DNA of 64,000 nt from assembly GCA_902626605.1 (NCBI GenBank), contig CACOFZ010000003.1, forward strand, positions 87,201 to 151,200, given 5' to 3'. Below the pieces are notes generated by a model that saw only the letters and a list, made by a program, of their open reading frames with translations, did not search any database and had not been told where the DNA came from. Source of the DNA: an uncultured PS1 clade bacterium (GTDB taxonomy: Bacteria > Pseudomonadota > Alphaproteobacteria > MED-G09). Below are positions 37,187 through 45,823 of this stretch, in pieces. The number at the start of each line of letters is the position of its first letter. The first letter of the stretch is position 1. Position numbers and translations under genes: made by a program.

Positions 37187-37603
37187 CTATCTTAAAGTTT
37201 CAGATGGTGAATTTAAAATTTGACTTTCGAGATTGGGGCTAACCTCCTCAACATCTCTCATTTCAGAGTCAATTACCTCTCGAATATTTGGAATAGCCTC
37301 AGCTACATCTGAACCTGTCATCAAATTAATTTCTGATGTACTAAATTCATCAGTTTTATTTTGACCAAATAAAATTGATTGTAATTGTCGGTTTGGTTGC
37401 TGAGGATCAGGACGTATTTCTCCCTCGGCTGGAGGTCTAAGATTATATTCTGGAGGAACAATTAACGCTGGCTTTGTTAAAATTGTAAACTCATCTGGTG
37501 GTAGTTTATTTGTTCCTAAAACTTCTGCCAGCTCACTGCCACAACTAGACAAGAAAGAAATATTAAAAAAAATAAAAATAAAGCCAAAAAATCTTATAAA
37601 CAT
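37187..37603 (-). CDS. DUF3035 lipoprotein (alphaproteobacterial, BamF-like)
   Basis: A 138-residue predicted outer-membrane lipoprotein: hydrophobic leader then lipobox LSSC (Cys21). The motif PPDEFTILTKPALIVPPEYNLRPP is diagnostic of DUF3035, an alphaproteobacterial family proposed to join the BAM outer-membrane assembly machinery. The rest is polar and Pro/Gln-rich, likely disordered. GGGGAAATA precedes the ATG. It follows lspA by 10 nt, a fitting neighbour because LspA is needed for its own maturation. Confidence 0.9.
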   Translation of the reverse strand: MFIRFFGFIFIFFNISFLSSCGSELAEVLGTNKLPPDEFTILTKPALIVPPEYNLRPPAEGEIRPDPQQPNRQLQSILFGQNKTDEFSTSEINLMTGSDVAEAIPNIREVIDSEMRDVEEVSPNLESQILNSPSETLR

Positions 37604-37613
37604 TATTTCCCCA

Positions 37614-38102
37614 TTACTTATTTACAAAAGTTTCTCTACTAAGATCAACTAAAACCATCAAACCGCCTAGAACTATAGCAATATCAGCTATGTTAAATAC
37701 ATACCAGTAATAATCAAAAACATGAAGTGAAATAAAATCAATTACTTTACCATAAATAAGTCTATCAAAAATATTTCCTAAAGCTCCGCCAATCATAATA
37801 AATAAGGATATTCTTGTAAATTTTGAGGTTGATTTTGTTGACCAATAATAAAGGTAAAAAATAACTAAAATAGAGAGAATTGAGATAATCCAACGCTGCA
37901 TTTCGTTGCCATTTGATAAAATACCGAAACTTATACCAGGATTTAAAACTAATATGAAATCAAGAAATGGAGTTAGGTAAACTCTTCCTTTTGATCCTAA
38001 ATCATAATAATTAATTAAAAAATATTTACTAGAAAAGTCTAAAATAAAAATAAAAATTGATAATATTAAAAAACTATTATTTCTTAATTTTTTATTTATC
38101 AC
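37614..38102 (-). CDS. lspA: Lipoprotein signal peptidase
   Basis: Inner-membrane aspartic protease that cleaves prolipoprotein signal peptides. Four hydrophobic segments are visible in 162 residues. The catalytic aspartates lie in GNIFDRLIYGKVIDF and in FNIADIAIV (NxADxxI). The start is GTG, overlapping the ileS stop by 11 nt; no better ATG is present. The ileS-lspA order is a widely conserved pairing. Confidence 0.95.
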   Translation of the reverse strand: MINKKLRNNSFLILSIFIFILDFSSKYFLINYYDLGSKGRVYLTPFLDFILVLNPGISFGILSNGNEMQRWIISILSILVIFYLYYWSTKSTSKFTRISLFIMIGGALGNIFDRLIYGKVIDFISLHVFDYYWYVFNIADIAIVLGGLMVLVDLSRETFVNK

Positions 38103-40935
38103 TAATTTCTCTCATAACATTTGCATCACGAATACTTAAATCTGGATAATCAGGATCTGTACCTACTTCAGGTAATATTTTCCATGACCTATTACACTTT
38201 TTTCCTTCTGCAATAGAGCATAAAACGGAAACTACATTATTCTCAGATAATCTAAATGCATTTTCTGGTCCTTCACCCTCTGAAATTTTTGCTTGAGATG
38301 TAATAAATATTTCAGCTAAATCAATATTTTTAAAAATCTTTAAATATTCATCATTCGATATGAATACATTTGGAAAAGCTTCTAGACTTGACCCTATTCT
38401 TTTTTCTTTTCTTTCCAATTCAATAGCGCCTGTCACAACCTTTCTTACAGAACGTATCTTTTCCCATTTTTCAAAGAGTTCGTTATTCAACCATTTATCA
38501 TTTGTTTCTAAAAAATCTAACTCATGAATACTCTTATCATGGTCAGGAAAACGAGACTGCAATACTTCCTCACAAGTAAAGCATAATATAGGAGAAAACC
38601 AACGAACAAGATAATTGAATAAAATATCTAAAACTGTTCTGGTAGATCTTCTTGATATGTTATTATAACTATCACAATAAAGGGAATCCTTTCTGATATC
38701 AAAATAAAATGACGAAAGATCTAAATTTGAAAAATTAAGAAGAGTTTGAAATACTACCTTAAGGTCATAATCATTATAACCTTTTTTAATTTTTTCATCG
38801 ATTACTTTTAGCTTATGAAGAATATATTTTTCCAGTTCAGGCATATCATCATATGAAACAATCTCCTTATTACTAAAATCGTGAAGGTTTCCCAATAGGA
38901 AACGAAATGTATTTCTTATTTTTCTATATGACTCTACATTTGCTTTCATTATTTCCTGACCAACTCTTAAATCTTCAGTAAAATCAGATGATACTACCCA
39001 TAATCTAACTACATCTGCTCCGTACTGATTAATGAGGTCATCAGGAAGAATAACATTTCCAATGGATTTTGACATTTTCCTTCCATCCTTATCCATCACA
39101 AATCCATGTGTCAAAACTTGTTCAAAAGGAGCAACACCTCTTGTTCCACATGACTCAAGCAATGATGACTGAAACCATCCTCGGTGTTGATCTGATCCCT
39201 CCAAATAAAGATTTGCTGGAGATGACAAATTCTCATCATTTTCTAAAACAAAAGCATGTGTTGAACCAGAGTCAAACCAAACATCCAGAATATCATTAAC
39301 TTTTTCCCAATCATTGGAGTTGTAATCATCACCTAAATACTCTGAAGAACTTTTACTAAACCAAGAGTCTGAACCATTTTCTCTGAACGAGTCTGCAATT
39401 CTTTTATTGACTTCTCTATCCCTTAAAGGCTCGCCAGTTTTTTTATTAACAAAAATTGATAAGGGAACACCCCAAGCCCTTTGCCTTGAAACAACCCAAT
39501 CAGGCCTTGATTCAACCATTGCTTTTATTCTGTTTTTTCCTTTTAAAGGTATCCATTTAACATCCTCAATAGCCTTGAGAGATTTTTTTCTTAATTCATT
39601 TGTTTCCATTGAGATAAACCATTGAGGGGTATTTCTGAAAATCAATGGAGATTTTGAACGCCAACTATGTGGGTACTGATGCCTCAGCTTTCCTTTTCCT
39701 AATAAATTATCCGATTTTATTAACTCAGAAATAACTGCGCCTGTAGCATCACCCAATGATCCATCATCATTATAAACTTTTTTACCAGCAAAAATCTTTA
39801 CATCTTCTAGATAATAACCTTCATCATCTAGGATGAAAGGTGGCTTGATACCATTTTTAATCGCAAGCTCGTAATCATCTTGACCGTGACTAGGAGCTAG
39901 ATGAACGAAACCTGTACCAGCATCTTCGGTTAAAAAATCACCCTCAAGCAATGGAACATCAAAATTATATCCGCTTTCCTTAAATGGATGGCTACAGATT
40001 AAACCTTCAAGAGATTTCAAAGATTTCAATAAATTTAATTTTATTTTAGCTGCTTTTTCAACATTTTCTTGCATAGCTGTATTTATAATTATTTTTTTAC
40101 CAATCGATGCTATGCTATCTTCTTCAATTGATGAAACTTCAAATAAACCATATTCAAATTGGGATGAAAATGCTATGGCTCTATTGGCTGGAATAGTCCA
40201 AGGAGTTGTTGTCCAAATTAAAATATTTGCATCACTTAATTCCTTATCACCATTTAAAATTGGAAAGCTTACCCATATCGTAGGAGATGCATGCTCAAGA
40301 TATTCGACTTCAGCTTCCGCCAATGCTGTTTTCTCCACAACAGACCACATCACGGGTTTTGAACCCATATATAGGTCTCCATTCATTAAAAACTTATGAA
40401 ACTCCTCAACAATAGCTGCCTCAGAAGAAAACTCCATTGTTGTGTATGGATTGTCCCAATTACCTAAGACACCTAATCTCATAAATTGTTCTTTTTGAAT
40501 ATTTATCCATTTTTTTGCAAAAGCCCTGCATTCGCCTCGAAAATCATTGATTGGTATATCTTCCTTTACCTTATTAGCTTCTCTGTATAATTCCTCAACC
40601 TTCCACTCAATAGGTAATCCATGACAATCCCAACCGGGTCTGTACTCTGCATCAAATCCCTGCATTTGCTTAGAACGAACAATAACATCTTTTAAGATTT
40701 TATTTAGGGCAGTTCCCATGTGTAAATTTCCATTTGCGTATGGTGGTCCGTCATGCAAAATGAATTTTTTTCTGCCTTTTGACATCTCTCTGATTTTAGA
40801 AAATAACTTTTCTTTGTTCCATTTTTCTAAAAAATTAGGCTCTTTTTCTGGAAGGCTTGCTCGCATAGGTAGATCTGTTTTTGGCAGTAACAAGGTGTCT
40901 CTATAGTCTATCTTATTTTCATTTTCTAAAGACAT
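38092..40935 (-). CDS. ileS: Isoleucine--tRNA ligase
   Basis: Class I synthetase charging tRNA-Ile, 947 residues. The HIGH motif is HDGPPYANGNLHMGTALNK-like, the KMSKS loop is GRKMSKSIGN, and the editing domain contains WTTTPWTIPANRAIAF. The C-terminal zinc-binding region is degenerate: where other bacterial enzymes show two CxxC pairs, this one has KKCNRSWKILPEVG and then no second pair, leaving one of four Cys; this form also occurs in some alphaproteobacteria. It leads ileS-lspA-DUF3035; ribF lies 31 nt upstream on the same strand. Confidence 0.96.
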   Translation of the reverse strand: MSLENENKIDYRDTLLLPKTDLPMRASLPEKEPNFLEKWNKEKLFSKIREMSKGRKKFILHDGPPYANGNLHMGTALNKILKDVIVRSKQMQGFDAEYRPGWDCHGLPIEWKVEELYREANKVKEDIPINDFRGECRAFAKKWINIQKEQFMRLGVLGNWDNPYTTMEFSSEAAIVEEFHKFLMNGDLYMGSKPVMWSVVEKTALAEAEVEYLEHASPTIWVSFPILNGDKELSDANILIWTTTPWTIPANRAIAFSSQFEYGLFEVSSIEEDSIASIGKKIIINTAMQENVEKAAKIKLNLLKSLKSLEGLICSHPFKESGYNFDVPLLEGDFLTEDAGTGFVHLAPSHGQDDYELAIKNGIKPPFILDDEGYYLEDVKIFAGKKVYNDDGSLGDATGAVISELIKSDNLLGKGKLRHQYPHSWRSKSPLIFRNTPQWFISMETNELRKKSLKAIEDVKWIPLKGKNRIKAMVESRPDWVVSRQRAWGVPLSIFVNKKTGEPLRDREVNKRIADSFRENGSDSWFSKSSSEYLGDDYNSNDWEKVNDILDVWFDSGSTHAFVLENDENLSSPANLYLEGSDQHRGWFQSSLLESCGTRGVAPFEQVLTHGFVMDKDGRKMSKSIGNVILPDDLINQYGADVVRLWVVSSDFTEDLRVGQEIMKANVESYRKIRNTFRFLLGNLHDFSNKEIVSYDDMPELEKYILHKLKVIDEKIKKGYNDYDLKVVFQTLLNFSNLDLSSFYFDIRKDSLYCDSYNNISRRSTRTVLDILFNYLVRWFSPILCFTCEEVLQSRFPDHDKSIHELDFLETNDKWLNNELFEKWEKIRSVRKVVTGAIELERKEKRIGSSLEAFPNVFISNDEYLKIFKNIDLAEIFITSQAKISEGEGPENAFRLSENNVVSVLCSIAEGKKCNRSWKILPEVGTDPDYPDLSIRDANVMREISDK

Positions 40936-40966
40936 AACTTTTCCATTTAAAGCTCAACTTTTAAAA

Positions 40967-41896
40967 TCATAAATTCAATAAATCTTTTGCTATATTTATA
41001 TCAAGCTGAATCTGTGATTTTAAAGATTCAAGACCATTAAATTTCTTTTCTTTTCTTATAAAGTCAACAAAAGAAATAATAATTTCTTTTCCATACAAAT
41101 TATCGGAAAAATTAAATAAATGCACTTCTAATATAGGTAGTGATTTTGTTTTATCGAAGGTAGGTCTTACGCCAAAATTTGCAATCCCATCATAGGTATC
41201 ATTATTATAATCAATTTTAACTGCATAAACTCCAAAATCGGGTTTTATAAGGTTATTCAATAAAATATTTGCAGTGGGAAATCCTATTTCTCTTCCCCTT
41301 TTATCACCTTCAATTACCTCACCTAAAATTTTCCAGTAATCACCAATAATTTTTTTCACTTTTTGAAAATTTAGTTCCTCTATTGCCTCTCTTATTTTAG
41401 ATGAAGAAATAGTTAGTTCCATGTTTTTAACCTGTTTAATGATAGTAAGATCAATATTAAATTCAGAACAAATTTTTGATAATATTTCAACATCCCCTTC
41501 CCTATTTTTACCAAACCTAAAATTATATCCAACAATAAGATGAGAAACACCAACTCTATTTTTAATTATTTTTTCAATAAATTCTCTAGGGGAAAGATTA
41601 GACATAAAATCATCAAATTTTAGTATACCTAAAAAATCTAGCTTAGTTTTTTCTAAAAGATGTGATCTTGTTTTTATGTCAGATAAAATAAAATCACCTA
41701 ATTTTGGATTAAAATAATTTCTTGGATGAGGATCAAAAATTAAAACACCTGATGGAATATTTTTCGAAATACTAATATCAATTACTTTTGAAATTATTTC
41801 TTTATGACCAAGATGAACTCCATCGAAATTACCTAGTGCATAAACACCACCTCTCGCAGATTTTAAATTATCATTTTTATCGATAAAAATTTTCAT
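40967..41896 (-). CDS. ribF: Bifunctional riboflavin kinase/FAD synthetase
   Basis: Makes FMN and FAD from riboflavin. The N-terminal adenylyltransferase domain begins near YALGNFDGVHLGHKEI (HxGH nucleotide site) and includes VIVGYNFRFGKNREGD-type sequence. The C-terminal riboflavin kinase domain (about 185-305) carries GREIGFPTANI and GVYAV. 309 residues, normal length. In a probable operon HAD hydrolase-ribF-ileS-lspA-DUF3035; it supplies cofactors for the many flavoproteins of the window. Confidence 0.95.
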   Translation of the reverse strand: MKIFIDKNDNLKSARGGVYALGNFDGVHLGHKEIISKVIDISISKNIPSGVLIFDPHPRNYFNPKLGDFILSDIKTRSHLLEKTKLDFLGILKFDDFMSNLSPREFIEKIIKNRVGVSHLIVGYNFRFGKNREGDVEILSKICSEFNIDLTIIKQVKNMELTISSSKIREAIEELNFQKVKKIIGDYWKILGEVIEGDKRGREIGFPTANILLNNLIKPDFGVYAVKIDYNNDTYDGIANFGVRPTFDKTKSLPILEVHLFNFSDNLYGKEIIISFVDFIRKEKKFNGLESLKSQIQLDINIAKDLLNL

Positions 41897-41924
41897 AACC
41901 CTTAACCAAAGAAACTTCTAATGT

Positions 41925-42776
41925 TTAGAAAGTTAATTCCTCAATGAGATATGTTGGAAAAACCTTCTTATTGTTAATCACCTTATATACCTCATCTATT
42001 TTTTGACCAGAGAATAACCCACCTAATGTTAGTAAGCTATCTAATTTATAATCATTAGCTCCTTTAATATCTGTATCAATTCCATCACCGATAACAATGG
42101 TTGATGAAAAATTTCCTTTTCCTAAGCTATCTATATTTTTAATTGCCTCATCAAAAATTGGTTGGAAAGGCTTTCCAATATTAATAACTTCGCCACCTAT
42201 AGATTCATATTTTCTAGAAATTGCCCCTGCACAAGGAATTAATTGATTGCCTCTTTGGACCCAAATATCTGGATTTGCGCATAACAATTTAAGGTTTCTT
42301 TTTTTGCTCTCCTCTAAAAGAGGTAAGTAAGTGTTTTCATCTTCTTCCTCATCATTAAATAATCCAGTAATAAAAATAAAATCAGATTTATCAAAATTAA
42401 CCCTGTTTACCCTTATACCCTCAAAAATCTTTAAATCTCTATCTGGACCAATATGATAGCAATTTTGACCAAGAGATCCGTCGTTTAATATTTTCTGAGT
42501 TAAATCACCAGATGTAATAATTTTATTATAACAATTTTTATTTAAACCCATTTTTTCAAGAATTAATTTTATCTCTTCTCCTGGACGAGGAGCATTTGAA
42601 ACCAAAATGATAGGATATCCTTGATTCTTTAATTCATGTAAACAATCCACGCTTGAACTAAATAACTTGTGTCCATTATGAATTACGCCCCAAATATCAC
42701 AGATTATGGAGTCATATTTTTCAAAAACTTCTGAAAAGTTATTAATTTTAATAGATTTATTTGTGTCATCAGCCAT
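41925..42776 (-). CDS. HAD-superfamily class IIA hydrolase (TIGR01459 type)
   Basis: A 283-residue phosphatase-like protein. Motif I is IICDIWGVIHNG: the second Asp of the usual DxD is replaced by Trp-Gly context, as in TIGR01459 members. Motif II is ILVSNAPRP and the late motif VIGDGIDTDIKGAND binds Mg. The class IIA cap domain lies between. This subfamily is typical of alphaproteobacteria and often adjoins ribF or ileS, as here. Substrate unknown; sugar phosphates or nucleotides are plausible. Confidence 0.87.
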   Translation of the reverse strand: MADDTNKSIKINNFSEVFEKYDSIICDIWGVIHNGHKLFSSSVDCLHELKNQGYPIILVSNAPRPGEEIKLILEKMGLNKNCYNKIITSGDLTQKILNDGSLGQNCYHIGPDRDLKIFEGIRVNRVNFDKSDFIFITGLFNDEEEDENTYLPLLEESKKRNLKLLCANPDIWVQRGNQLIPCAGAISRKYESIGGEVINIGKPFQPIFDEAIKNIDSLGKGNFSSTIVIGDGIDTDIKGANDYKLDSLLTLGGLFSGQKIDEVYKVINNKKVFPTYLIEELTF

Positions 42777-42862
42777 ACAATCACTGACTAATATACTGTG
42801 TCTTATTCGTCAACTATTGGCTTCATTTAGTTTTTAAGCTCTGCTATTCTAAAACAGAAATC

Positions 42863-43639
42863 ATGGGAAAAAAAATGGAATTATTTAATTTATCAGGAAA
42901 AAGAGCGTTGATTACTGGTTCAACAAAAGGAATAGGCGAATCTATTGCAAAAAGATTTGCTGAACATGGTGCTAAGGTTGTTATATCAAGTAGAAAAGAG
43001 GATATGTGTATAAAAATAAAAGATGAAATTAATGAAAAATTTTATGATAGTGCTATTTCAATTCCATGTAATATTAATGAAAAAAAACAATTAGAAAATC
43101 TTGTAAATGAGACAAATTCAAATTTTGGAGGAATAGATATTTTAGTGTGTAATGCTGCCTTAAATCCATTCTTTGGATCCTCAATGGATATACCAGATGA
43201 TGCTTTTGATAAAATTTTAAGTGCTAATATAAAATCAAATCATTGGTTATCTAACATGGTCCTCCCACAAATGATCAAAAGAAAAGAGGGCTCAATTATA
43301 GTTATATCATCTATTGGCGGTATGAAAGGGTCTGAAATGCTTGGAGCTTATAGTATTTCAAAAGCAGCTGACATGCAGTTAGTTAGAAATATAGCCGTTG
43401 AGCAAGGGCCAAACAATATCAGAGCTAATTGTATCTCACCTGGAATTATAAAAACCAGATTTGCAAAAGCTTTATGGGATAATCCAGAAATTTTAAAAAG
43501 TACTACATCCAAAGCGCCTTTAAGAAGGATTGGTGTTCCAGACGAAGTTGCTGGAGCAGCCATATTTTTAGCTAGTGAAGCAGGATCTTTTATTACAGGT
43601 CAAAACATTGTTATAGATGGGGGCGTTACAATCGCTTAA
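42863..43639 (+). CDS. SDR family oxidoreductase
   Basis: Classical short-chain dehydrogenase, 258 residues. Fingerprints: ITGSTKGIGESIAKRFAEHG, CNAALNPF for NNAG, catalytic Ser in VISSIGGMKG, Tyr-x3-Lys in AYSISKAADMQ, and a C-terminal SFITGQNIVIDGG. The ATG at 42875 could be the true start instead of 42863. It is followed 3 nt later by a D-hydroxyacid dehydrogenase, so the two dehydrogenases are probably co-translated. Similar proteins in databases are often called 3-oxoacyl-ACP reductase-like. Confidence 0.9.
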   Translation: MGKKMELFNLSGKRALITGSTKGIGESIAKRFAEHGAKVVISSRKEDMCIKIKDEINEKFYDSAISIPCNINEKKQLENLVNETNSNFGGIDILVCNAALNPFFGSSMDIPDDAFDKILSANIKSNHWLSNMVLPQMIKRKEGSIIVISSIGGMKGSEMLGAYSISKAADMQLVRNIAVEQGPNNIRANCISPGIIKTRFAKALWDNPEILKSTTSKAPLRRIGVPDEVAGAAIFLASEAGSFITGQNIVIDGGVTIA

Positions 43640-43642
43640 AAA

Positions 43643-44671
43643 ATGAATTTATTAATTCTTGGAAAAAAGGGAGAGGCGATCCAAAAAGATCTTAAAGAAA
43701 ATCTTGATCAATCTTGGAAAATATTTAATTGGAATCCCGGTGAAAGTGAAGAACAGTTGTCGAATCTTCTTGATAAAGCAGACATAGCAATAACTGGGTC
43801 TGATGCTTTAATTTATGGAGGTATTTTTAAGTTCATTTCATCAGCAAAAAATTTAAAGCTTTTACAGATACCTTTTGCTGGAGTTGATTGGCTTAACCCC
43901 AAGTTAATACCAAAGAGTCTTATGGTTGCAAATGCAACTGGTCATGAAATAGCAATGTCAGAATATATTATTGGTTGTATAATGAGTTTAAGTATTGACC
44001 TCTTAGCCAATCACAATGATTTTAAATCTGGATCGTGGGAGAAGACAGGTACTCTGTCAGATCCTAAAAGTATGCATGGTGAAGTTTTTGGTAAAAATTT
44101 AGGTATAATTGGATATGGTCAGATTGGTATTGAAACAGCAATAAGAGCAAAGTCACTTGGAATGAAAATATATGGACTTAATAGAACTCAGAAAAAAAAT
44201 ACTCCAAAATATCTTGATTGGCATGGGTCCTCGGATGATCTCGATTTTATTTTGAAAGAAAGTGATTTTATAGTCTTAGCCTGCGACCTTAATGAAAGCA
44301 CCAAAGGTCTCATCAACAAAAGAACATTATCTATGATGAAAAAAACTTCCTATCTTATTAATGTTGCAAGAGGAGATATTTGTGTGGAAGAAGACCTTTT
44401 TAAAAGTTTAAAGAATAATAATATTGCTGGCGCAGCTATTGATACTTGGTGGATATACCCCGATAGACCAAAAGAGGGTGGTCAGCCAGAAAAAGCACCA
44501 AGGCCATCTGATTATCCTTTTCATAAATTAGATAACGTAATAATGACTCCCCATAACTCTGCACATACTTTAGAATCAGATTTAAGAAGATCTAAATCAA
44601 TTTTAAATAATTTATTAGATTTTAAAAAAGGAAAAAAACCCTCAGGTTTTGTTTTTTACGGAAATAAATAA
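43643..44671 (+). CDS. D-isomer specific 2-hydroxyacid dehydrogenase
   Basis: NAD(P)-dependent 2-ketoacid/2-hydroxyacid reductase, 342 residues. The Rossmann motif is LGIIGYGQIGIETAIRAKSLGM; the catalytic Arg is in NVARGDICVEEDL, the Glu in the following region and the His in MTPHNSAHT. A Trp/Pro-rich insertion, DTWWIYPDRPKEGGQP, near residue 265 is longer than in standard GyaR or SerA enzymes. It is 3 nt after the SDR. The substrate is not inferable. Confidence 0.9.
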   Translation: MNLLILGKKGEAIQKDLKENLDQSWKIFNWNPGESEEQLSNLLDKADIAITGSDALIYGGIFKFISSAKNLKLLQIPFAGVDWLNPKLIPKSLMVANATGHEIAMSEYIIGCIMSLSIDLLANHNDFKSGSWEKTGTLSDPKSMHGEVFGKNLGIIGYGQIGIETAIRAKSLGMKIYGLNRTQKKNTPKYLDWHGSSDDLDFILKESDFIVLACDLNESTKGLINKRTLSMMKKTSYLINVARGDICVEEDLFKSLKNNNIAGAAIDTWWIYPDRPKEGGQPEKAPRPSDYPFHKLDNVIMTPHNSAHTLESDLRRSKSILNNLLDFKKGKKPSGFVFYGNK

Positions 44672-44705
44672 TATATTATGCTAATATTTTTTAAAGAGAG
44701 AAAAA

Positions 44706-44927
44706 ATGACAGAAGAAAACAGTAAAAAAGCAGATAGAATAACAGTGTTAGCGGAAGATTTTACACCTGCGGCTATGGAATTTCATAGAAAAAATATGAG
44801 CGCACGAGGTTATAGAATGGAAGGAACAATAGTGCCAAGAAAGTTCCAAATGATTAGTGGTGTTGAAGATGCAAAAGATCTATTTGATGGCAAAGAGTAC
44901 TATGCTGTTACATTTGTAAAGGAATAA
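44706..44927 (+). CDS. Small conserved-looking protein of unknown function
   Basis: I do not recognise this 73-residue protein. It has an AGAGAG site before the ATG, normal coding composition and no hydrophobic segment. The core AAMEFHRKNMSARGYRMEG followed by FDGKEYYAVTFVKE looks like a compact alpha-beta unit, such as a DUF4177-like or dodecin-sized fold, but this is only an impression. It follows the hydroxyacid dehydrogenase by 34 nt and is one base from the opposing phosphatase stop. Confidence 0.7.
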   Translation: MTEENSKKADRITVLAEDFTPAAMEFHRKNMSARGYRMEGTIVPRKFQMISGVEDAKDLFDGKEYYAVTFVKE

Positions 44928-44928
44928 A

Positions 44929-45675
44929 TTACTCTAAAATTCTATTTTTTAACAAGTCTAAAGTTTGATTATTAATTTCTAATTCTTTAACTACAAAATC
45001 TTCAATTGAATTATATGATGAAAAAATTTCTGAGAAGGCTGCATTTATATAATCAACTCTTGCCTCAAATAAAGGTTTTAATTTTTCTGACGTAGTATCT
45101 CTCCAATTCTCATTAATTATTGGTCCTTTAAAAAATTTGTTTGTAAGTAAATAATCCTCAATTATAGTTTCCTTTTTAACGCCTAATAATCCTAGGTATA
45201 AAAGAGCCCCAAAACCAGTTCTATCCTTTCCAGCGAAACAATGGAAAACTAGAGGAATTTCTCCATAAGCAACTAGATTTATAAAATCCCGATATTTTTT
45301 CTTATGCTGATGAACATACAGAACGTAGTGATGCTGCATTTCTTGAGCCATTTCTTCGCTTGTGACGTCATTTCTAGTTGACAGCTCTCTAAGATCAGTA
45401 GTTCCCAATGTTTTAATTGGTATATGTTTTAGCGCGGGCAGAGTTTTTTCAGAAAACGGTGATGGAAATTCATCAAGCTCAATATCACTTCTAAAATCAC
45501 ATACAGTTTTTATACCAATTTCATTAATTTTCTCTAAATCTTCTTTTAACAGATGAGATAAATTATCTGAACGATAAATGAGCCCGCGCTTCAGCTTCAT
45601 GCCGTCTTCGGTTTCATATCCTCCAAGATCTCTAAAATTTGAGGCACCTATTAAATTTATATGTCTATCTGGCAT
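44929..45675 (-). CDS. Tyrosine-protein phosphatase (Y_phosphatase3/DSP-like)
   Basis: A 248-residue Cys-based phosphatase. The active site HCFAGKDRTGFG is a CX5R P-loop with Lys-Asp, as in bacterial MptpB/LipA-like lipid and tyrosine phosphatases. The N-terminal NFRDLGGYETEDGMKLKRGLIYRSD stretch is the other family hallmark. Cytosolic by sequence, with no signal. Candidate substrates are phosphotyrosine proteins or phosphoinositides. It stands alone upstream of tRNA-Met on the same strand. Confidence 0.92.
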   Translation of the reverse strand: MPDRHINLIGASNFRDLGGYETEDGMKLKRGLIYRSDNLSHLLKEDLEKINEIGIKTVCDFRSDIELDEFPSPFSEKTLPALKHIPIKTLGTTDLRELSTRNDVTSEEMAQEMQHHYVLYVHQHKKKYRDFINLVAYGEIPLVFHCFAGKDRTGFGALLYLGLLGVKKETIIEDYLLTNKFFKGPIINENWRDTTSEKLKPLFEARVDYINAAFSEIFSSYNSIEDFVVKELEINNQTLDLLKNRILE

Positions 45676-45704
45676 TACTCTAGTATTTATCTTTTTTTAT
45701 CTTA

Positions 45705-45781
45705 TGGTAGCGGGGGAGGGATTTGAACCCCCGACACGCGGATTATGATTCCGCTGCTCTAACCAACTGAGCTACCCCGCC
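45705..45781 (-). tRNA. tRNA-Met (anticodon CAT, elongator type)
   Basis: On the minus strand: acceptor GGCGGGG with CCCCGCT (closing G-U), D arm GCTC/GAGC, anticodon stem GCGGA/TCCGC with loop ATCATAA, T arm GGGGG-TTCAAAT-CCCTC with a mismatch-tolerant pair, discriminator A, encoded CCA. The anticodon stem lacks the three G-C pairs of initiator tRNA, so it is not fMet. tRNA-Ile2 with lysidine at C34 shares the CAT anticodon and is the alternative, but the body matches elongator Met of alphaproteobacteria. Confidence 0.9.
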
Positions 45782-45794
45782 ATAAGTGTTCGTC

Positions 45795-45823
45795 CATTAA
45801 TGCTGTAAATTGCAAGATGTCAA
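45795..45823 (-). promoter_or_regulatory. Candidate tRNA-Met promoter overlapping the mnmA stop codon
   Basis: On the minus strand an exact TTGACA lies 17 nt before TTAATG, 13 nt upstream of the tRNA. The TGA within TTGACA is the mnmA stop codon, so the promoter is partly inside the upstream gene. Visual assignment only. Confidence 0.5.

Noticed and set aside
45705-45781. Initiator tRNA-fMet
   Set aside because: The anticodon stem is GCGGA/TCCGC without the three consecutive G-C pairs required of the initiator.
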